Source of the DNA: an uncultured Roseburia sp.
Lineage (GTDB): Bacteria > Bacillota > Clostridia > Lachnospirales > Lachnospiraceae
Direction of reading: 5' to 3'
Assembly (NCBI GenBank): GCA_910577925.1
Contig: CAJTOI010000006.1
Location: forward strand, 116,221 to 180,220
DNA: 64,000 nucleotides
The notes under the pieces were generated by a model. That model worked only from the letters and a program-made list of their open reading frames with translations. It had not been told where the DNA came from and searched no databases. Position numbers and translations under genes: made by a program. Of this stretch, positions 59,359 to 64,000 are shown in pieces. Positions within the stretch are counted from its first letter, which is position 1, and every line of letters begins with the position of its first letter.

Positions 59359-61404
59359 ATGCACAAGACAAAAGCTTTTATAAAAAAATACTGGTTTTTT
59401 ATTGCCATAATTTTATTAATTATAATCAAACAATGGCTCACCTGCGAACTCCCTATCCATGCACGCGATTCAGAGGGGGTAGACCAATGGAAAATGTTAA
59501 AAAAAGCTGAAGACCTGTTAAATGGAGAATATTGGGAACCTTACACAAATCGGACCATGTTTAAACGAGATGTATTTTTTCCCATTTTCCTGTCACTATG
59601 CCATCTTCTCAATATATCTTACTGGTCAGCTATTTCAATAATATACACGGCAAGCTGCTTACTTACTCTTTATTCCTTCTCACTTTATTGTAAGAAAAAA
59701 GGTGTTTTGTTAATTGCATTTATCACAATATTATTTTCCCCTGTTTCTTACTGTTTAACCGTACAGCTGACATATAACTTATCTCTTGTGACCCCATTAA
59801 GCCTTTGCATTATTTCCAGCTTAATGATTGCATTTTATTATCGTTCAAATACAAAAAGATATCTGATCTGGAATTTGGCTGCCGGAATTTTTTCCTGTAT
59901 CTTGTGGTTAACACGCGAGGATACGCAGTGGCTTATCGTCTTACTGACTGTGTATACTGTGATTTCTTTCTTCTCTACAAGAAAAAATATCAGTCGAATT
60001 AAAACATGGGGCTGTATTTTATTTCCCTGCCTCCTGATATTTTTAGGCAACACTGCCCTCTGCGCACTAAACTATGCCCACTATGGAGTCTGGGTGACAA
60101 ATGACCATATTGCAACCGGATTTGCAGATGCATATAACTCCCTATTGAAAATTGCACCCGATTCCTATCCCGAAGCCTGTTCTATCACCAGAGACATGCT
60201 TTCTAGGGCAGCGGAGGAGAGCCCCTCCTTTGCAGAATTATCTGATTGGATAAACGATGTTTATGAACAAAATCAGGGGTTGGCTACTGCCGGACGAGCT
60301 CCCGATGACGGTGAAATTGAGGATGGGTGGATGCCTTTTATACTGAGGGATGCTGCACAGGTAAACGGCTACTACAAAGACGCTGTATCTGCAGACGAAT
60401 ACTGGAAAAAGGTCAGCCACGAATTGGAAAACGCCTTTGATGAAGGACGTTTAGAAGAACGGAATATTTTTCTTTTTGGAAGTATTCTGAAGCATCCTTG
60501 GGTAAAAAATCAAAACTATCTGCAAAAGTGGCTGGCATCCTGCGTAACATTATTAACCGAAAATATCAAACACTCTAATACTGTTACAGAATTACGATAC
60601 AGCACTATTCCTTCAGACGTAATCAAACGTTATGAAGCAATGACCTATAACAATGCCATCGAAGCTCCCATAACCAAACTGCATATCAGCGGATGGGTGA
60701 TTTTAAAAACCGGAAATCCCTTTCAGTTACGTCTTGAAAATAGTACAGGATCTACACTTTGTGATATTCCGTTGCTTGAGAGCAAAGATCTGCTGGCATT
60801 CAGTGATACTTATTTTGTCCCATTGGACAAAAACCGCTTCAACTTTTCTTATAACTATGAAAGCACACAAGCAGAAAACTCCTTCTACTTGTGTTTATAC
60901 AATGAAGATAAAGTTTTTAAAAGAATTGAGCTAAACGGAAAAAATTCTTTTGATGATGATGAAATACTCAGTTATCTTGAACAATACGATAATTATCAGG
61001 TTAACGACCCAGCTGAAACGGATGCTCTAATTAAACTGCAGCGTCTGGAAACAATTATTATTGTCTACAACATAGCAGGTTGTTTTATGGCAATAATAAC
61101 AGCATTTTCCTACATGAGTATCTGCATCATTTCTCTCTGTTCCGTATTGAGAAAAACAGCTATACCTATCGCAACAGAGCTCTGGTTATATATGACCGCA
61201 ATCATCGGCTCTATAGCCGTCTACCTTCTGGCATATGGATATATAGATGCTTTTATGTTTAGCGCTGTTAACTACTCTACTCCAGTTTCAGGGCTTTTGG
61301 ATTTTTTGACTGCACTAAGCATCATAAGTTTGCCAACAATAATCACTATTTGGCGAGGAGAAAAAACAAATGACAATCGGTTTATGTTTAATAACATGGA
61401 ATGA
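59359..61404 (+). CDS. Large polytopic membrane protein B, probable GT-C-type transferase
   Basis: The 681-residue protein has N-terminal helices to about residue 235. An extracytoplasmic domain follows (TAGRAPDDGEIEDGWMPFIL, SADEYWKKVSHELENAFDEG), and four helices close the protein. It is homologous to protein A (56417-58468) along its length, including LTREDTQW and CALNYAHYGVWVTND. An acidic loop after helix 1 (HARDSEGVDQWKM) fits a GT-C active site. AAGGAG precedes the ATG at 59359. It heads the rightward operon, in the orientation currently faced by the recombinase gene and the candidate promoter. Confidence 0.66.
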   Translation: MHKTKAFIKKYWFFIAIILLIIIKQWLTCELPIHARDSEGVDQWKMLKKAEDLLNGEYWEPYTNRTMFKRDVFFPIFLSLCHLLNISYWSAISIIYTASCLLTLYSFSLYCKKKGVLLIAFITILFSPVSYCLTVQLTYNLSLVTPLSLCIISSLMIAFYYRSNTKRYLIWNLAAGIFSCILWLTREDTQWLIVLLTVYTVISFFSTRKNISRIKTWGCILFPCLLIFLGNTALCALNYAHYGVWVTNDHIATGFADAYNSLLKIAPDSYPEACSITRDMLSRAAEESPSFAELSDWINDVYEQNQGLATAGRAPDDGEIEDGWMPFILRDAAQVNGYYKDAVSADEYWKKVSHELENAFDEGRLEERNIFLFGSILKHPWVKNQNYLQKWLASCVTLLTENIKHSNTVTELRYSTIPSDVIKRYEAMTYNNAIEAPITKLHISGWVILKTGNPFQLRLENSTGSTLCDIPLLESKDLLAFSDTYFVPLDKNRFNFSYNYESTQAENSFYLCLYNEDKVFKRIELNGKNSFDDDEILSYLEQYDNYQVNDPAETDALIKLQRLETIIIVYNIAGCFMAIITAFSYMSICIISLCSVLRKTAIPIATELWLYMTAIIGSIAVYLLAYGYIDAFMFSAVNYSTPVSGLLDFLTALSIISLPTIITIWRGEKTNDNRFMFNNME

Positions 61405-62053
61405 ATTAGAAGGATGCAAACATGATATCCCTCTTATAGACCGGACACACTTTCAACAGATTTATTGTATCGACGGAGGAAGCACTGATGGCACCGTTGA
61501 ATATTTAAGAGAACAGGGTATTGAAGTATACCCGCAAACAGCCAAAGGATTAAATCAGGCCTGTATCGACGGAGTCAACCACTGCACCTGTGATGCAGTC
61601 GTCTTTTTTCATCCCAAAGGAAGTATCCCTGTAGAAGATACCTATAAATTCAAAGCATTCTTTGAACAAGGTTATGAATTTGTTGTTGGAAGTAGAATGA
61701 TGAAGGATTCTGTAAACGAAGAAGATGGAAAGTTGTTTAAATTCAGAAAATGGTTTGTACTTGGATTAGGGTTGCTGGCAAAAATACTCTATAAGCGTGA
61801 GGGTAATACCATATGGGATACCCTCCATGGCTTTCGTGGAATGACTGTTAGTGCCTTCAAAAAGCTTCAGATTTCCAACTTTAATCCTTCTGTTGATATT
61901 GAAATGGTATGCCGCTCCTATAAATTCCATATAAAGCGTATTGAATTTCCCACAAAAGAAAATTCCAGAATCGCTGGTGAAACCCACTTCAAAGCATTTT
62001 CTACCGGAAAAAAATTATTAGCATATATGTGGTGGGAACTTAAAAGAAAATAA
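61370..62053 (+). CDS. GT2 family glycosyltransferase
   Basis: The 227-residue soluble protein has a GT-A start GLCLITWNELEGCKHD, then YCIDGGSTDGTVEYLREQGI and FFHPKGSIPVEDT. The usual DAD/DxD metal motif is replaced by HPKGS, which is unusual and may change metal use. LHGFRGMT is conserved in related polyprenyl-P glycosyltransferases. It overlaps the preceding gene by 35 bp, and GAGGAG lies inside that gene's end. It is probably coupled to membrane protein B, supplying or extending its lipid-linked sugar. Confidence 0.75.
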   Translation: MTIGLCLITWNELEGCKHDIPLIDRTHFQQIYCIDGGSTDGTVEYLREQGIEVYPQTAKGLNQACIDGVNHCTCDAVVFFHPKGSIPVEDTYKFKAFFEQGYEFVVGSRMMKDSVNEEDGKLFKFRKWFVLGLGLLAKILYKREGNTIWDTLHGFRGMTVSAFKKLQISNFNPSVDIEMVCRSYKFHIKRIEFPTKENSRIAGETHFKAFSTGKKLLAYMWWELKRK

Positions 62054-62079
62054 AATCTAACTAAAGAAAGGTTTATATC

Positions 62080-63303
62080 ATGCATAAATACTTAATATTA
62101 GGTGCAGGACCAGCTGGTCTTACATTTGCCAATCTTTTAAAGAATGTCGGAGAAACATCCTTTATTGTATTAGAAAAAGAAGCAGAAGCCGGAGGCTTAT
62201 GCCGTTCTGCAATTGTAGATGGAACACCTTTTGATATCGGGGGTGGTCATTTCCTTGATGTGCGATATCCCGAAGTAAACAAATTTTTGTTTCGTTTTAT
62301 GCCGGAAAATGAATGGCTCCTCTTCACAAGAGATTCCAGAATTGAAATAAATGGTAATATAATAAATCACCCTATAGAAGCGAACATTTGGCAGATGTCC
62401 TTAGACAATCAAGTGGAATATTTGAAGTCAGTGGCAGTTGCAGGCTGTAATTCAGGTGAAACCATTCCATCAGAATTTGTATCATGGATTTACTGGAAAT
62501 TAGGAAAAAAGATTGCAGAAGATTACATGCTCCCTTACAACAAAAAAATGTTTGGCGAAAACTTAAATCAATTGGGCACTTATTGGCTTGAAAAGTTACC
62601 AAATGTTTCTTTCGATGAAACGCTCTTAAGCTGTCTGACCCAAAAAGCATATGGCAAACAACCCGGACACGCTCAATTCTATTATCCGAAAAAATATGGA
62701 TATGGTGAATTGTGGCTGAGAATGGCAGAAAATATCCAAAATAATATAGTTTATGACACCAATATCACAGAGATTGATTTTAATCAAATAACAGTTACAG
62801 ACTGTCAGGGCAATACATATCAGGCAAAAAATATCATCACAACTGTCCCTTGGACAAGTTTCGCAAAAATAACTGGGATGCCTCCCGATATGGTCAATAG
62901 CATTGGCAAACTAAAGCATAGCTCCATACAAACAGCATATTACCCGCAGAACCTCGACACAACCGCCCACTGGATCTATTATCCAGACCCAAATCTGGCA
63001 TATCATAGAATATTAGTACGGCATAATTTCTGTCCCAACAGCAGAGGATATTGGACAGAGACTAATTTGGAACGAATAGATTTTACAGATAATTCATCCA
63101 CATCATTTTCCTATATAAACGAATATGCCTACCCTCTGAATACCTTAGAAAAGCCTCAGATAATGGAATCACTTTTAGCATTTGCAAGGACAAAACATGT
63201 ATATGGGCTTGGCCGCTGGGGTGAACATAAGCACTACAATTCAGACGTAACGGTAAAATGCGCCATGGAGCTATTTAATGAAATATGCATAAACCCTATA
63301 TAA
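62080..63303 (+). CDS. FAD-dependent oxidoreductase, UDP-galactopyranose-mutase/protoporphyrinogen-oxidase-like
   Basis: The 407-residue protein starts YLILGAGPAGLTFANLL with the dinucleotide-binding GxGxxG. EKEAEAGGLCRS and DGTPFDIGGGHFLDV follow, as in UDP-galactopyranose mutase and related amine-oxidase-fold enzymes. The ending YGLGRWGEHKHYNSD resembles the second flavin-contacting block of that group. In this glycan operon a sugar-nucleotide mutase or oxidase role is likely, but the substrate is open. It is third in the rightward operon. AAAGG precedes the ATG. Confidence 0.75.
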   Translation: MHKYLILGAGPAGLTFANLLKNVGETSFIVLEKEAEAGGLCRSAIVDGTPFDIGGGHFLDVRYPEVNKFLFRFMPENEWLLFTRDSRIEINGNIINHPIEANIWQMSLDNQVEYLKSVAVAGCNSGETIPSEFVSWIYWKLGKKIAEDYMLPYNKKMFGENLNQLGTYWLEKLPNVSFDETLLSCLTQKAYGKQPGHAQFYYPKKYGYGELWLRMAENIQNNIVYDTNITEIDFNQITVTDCQGNTYQAKNIITTVPWTSFAKITGMPPDMVNSIGKLKHSSIQTAYYPQNLDTTAHWIYYPDPNLAYHRILVRHNFCPNSRGYWTETNLERIDFTDNSSTSFSYINEYAYPLNTLEKPQIMESLLAFARTKHVYGLGRWGEHKHYNSDVTVKCAMELFNEICINPI

Positions 63304-63414
63304 GTGGTAGGCACCATTTTTGATGAATTAGAATTTTTCACTCCAAGTAACATCATCTCTGCTATCGTGTAGACCACAGCAATAGCCTTAACTCCATCTA
63401 CTAAATTGCTGAAG

Positions 63415-63460
63415 CAGCCAATTCTTCTGAACGTTTGCGGTTAGTCAGAAGAATTGGCTG
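63415..63460 (+). terminator. Strong hairpin downstream of the rightward operon
   Basis: CAGCCAATTCTTCTGA (63415-63430) and TCAGAAGAATTGGCTG (63445-63460) form a perfect 16-bp stem with a 14-nt loop, followed by TTCAACAATTTTAT. It lies about 110 bp after the oxidoreductase stop. The rest of 63304-63533 shows no gene I can support. Confidence 0.6.
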
Positions 63461-63560
63461 TTCAACAATTTTATATATAAATACTTTATACTTTCTTAAA
63501 AAACAAAATCCTTGAAATTCTTTGCATTCTTCCGTAAGCGTCAAATATAAACGTGTATAG

Positions 63561-63600
63561 AAAAACAGCCAGTCCTCTGGTATACTTGGAGGCTGGCTGC
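63561..63600 (-). terminator. Rho-independent terminator of the IS66 transposase
   Basis: On the minus strand CAGCCAGCCTC pairs with GAGGACTGGCTG with one bulged base, followed by TTTTTC. It starts at the transposase stop codon. Confidence 0.7.
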
Positions 63601-64000
63601 TATCGGCAATTCTTTTGTATGGCAGCATTCCATGGCAGGTAATCTTCCAGAAATTCCGGATGCCGTCTAAAGTCTGAGCCGGGTATGTCACTTAAGATAT
63701 ACTGAATATATTTTCTCGGATTTAATCCATTCACTTTTGCGGTCTCAATCAACGTATAGATTCCGGCACTCGCTTCTGCGCCCCTGGGGCTCCCGGAAAA
63801 CAGCCAGTTCTTCCGGCCAATGGTGAACGGACGGATGCTGTTTTCTGCAAGGTTGTTGGAGATGGAACAGTTCCCATCCTGCAGGTAATTCATTAGACCT
63901 TCTTTCTGATTGAATGCATAGGTGAATGCTTCTCCCAGTTTTGACTTTGGAAGGATTCCGGCAGATGCCGTTTCTGCCCACGACCAAAAGGCATCCAGCA
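63600..64000 (-). CDS. IS66-family transposase (TnpC-type), C-terminal part
   Basis: The frame is open from the right edge (64000) to a TAG at 63602-63600, giving about 133 residues of the C-terminus; the 5' part lies beyond the window. It contains LDAFWSWAETASAGILPKSK near the edge. The conserved IS66 block NNLAENSIRPFTIGRKNWLF, including the last acidic residue of the DDE site, follows. GSPRGAEASAGIYTLIETAK and NGLNPRKYIQYIL close it. This is a DDE transposase that cuts and joins the IS66 ends. No disruption is visible in the part seen. Confidence 0.92.
   Translation of the reverse strand, partial: LDAFWSWAETASAGILPKSKLGEAFTYAFNQKEGLMNYLQDGNCSISNNLAENSIRPFTIGRKNWLFSGSPRGAEASAGIYTLIETAKVNGLNPRKYIQYILSDIPGSDFRRHPEFLEDYLPWNAAIQKNCR

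Larger units (their letters stand above)
63534..64000 (-). mobile_element. IS66-family insertion sequence, left end (runs off right edge)
   Basis: The element appears to begin at GTAAGCGTCAAATA (63534), matching the GTAA-starting terminal repeats of IS66-family elements. The 8 bp before it, ATTCTTCC, would be the target duplication (IS66 makes 8-bp duplications). The other end is outside the window. Inside lie the transposase terminator and the C-terminal part of the transposase gene. Confidence 0.7.

Noticed and set aside
63401..63691. Minus-strand frame between the oxidoreductase gene and the IS66 transposase
   Set aside because: It overlaps the transposase end in another frame and spans the IS terminal repeat and both hairpins; no similarity or ribosome site.
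1..64000. tRNA, rRNA or known riboswitch genes
   Set aside because: No conserved T-loop, rRNA or riboswitch core was seen by eye on either strand. A covariance-model scan would be needed to exclude small RNAs.

Overview
The window looks like a chromosomal stretch of a Gram-positive Clostridia, most likely Lachnospiraceae-like. The reasons are AGGAGG-type ribosome binding sites on nearly every gene, a BlaI/BlaR1-type pair, a DUF3048 (YerB-like) lipoprotein, secreted proteins with InlB-type B-repeats and glucan-binding-type repeats, and GC-rich codon use. No tRNA, rRNA or CRISPR array was seen. The genus cannot be fixed from sequence alone.

Layout. (1) About 1-33 kb is a surface-polysaccharide locus, mostly on the minus strand and read from a promoter near 29.8 kb. 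It holds CDP-6-deoxyhexose synthesis (rfbF, rfbG, a 3,5-epimerase and an SDR reductase), a lipid-linked sugar module (GtrB/ArnC-like transferase, paired EamA-like half-transporters, GT-C-like membrane protein), two fucosyltransferase-type genes, an ABC flippase, a WecB/TagA transferase, asnB, O-acyltransferases, membrane proteins, GDP-fucose synthesis (manC, gmd, fcl) and ugd. AraC and XRE regulators and a BlaI/M56 pair are interspersed. A short plus-strand operon (30-33 kb) adds two glycosyltransferase-like genes and an acyltransferase. (2) 33-42.5 kb encodes envelope proteins: a DUF3048 lipoprotein, a transglutaminase/B-repeat protein, a leucine-rich-repeat protein and an exported metallo-beta-lactamase-fold enzyme fused to wall-binding-type repeats. 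(3) 42.6-52.9 kb resembles a defence or conflict region: a YobI-like membrane P-loop NTPase, an Rpn/PD-(D/E)XK nuclease, and a two-gene operon of a TIR-SLOG protein and a TIR-TM-propeller-PDZ protein. (4) 52.9-63.4 kb is visibly AT-rich and looks acquired. Two divergent operons, each starting with a member of the same large membrane-protein family, flank a FimB-sized tyrosine recombinase. (5) An IS66-family element starts at 63.5 kb and runs off the right edge.

Two systems stand out. First, the recombinase gene lies between two recombination-like sites with identical 7-bp cores in inverted orientation. The right site is a perfect 9-7-9 dyad. This predicts an invertible segment of about 750 bp that carries the recombinase and an outward promoter, able to face either of the two divergent glycan operons. 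Second, the TIR-SLOG/TIR-TM-PDZ pair overlaps by 14 bp and combines parts known from nucleotide-signal immunity (Thoeris-like logic) in an architecture I do not recognise as a named system.
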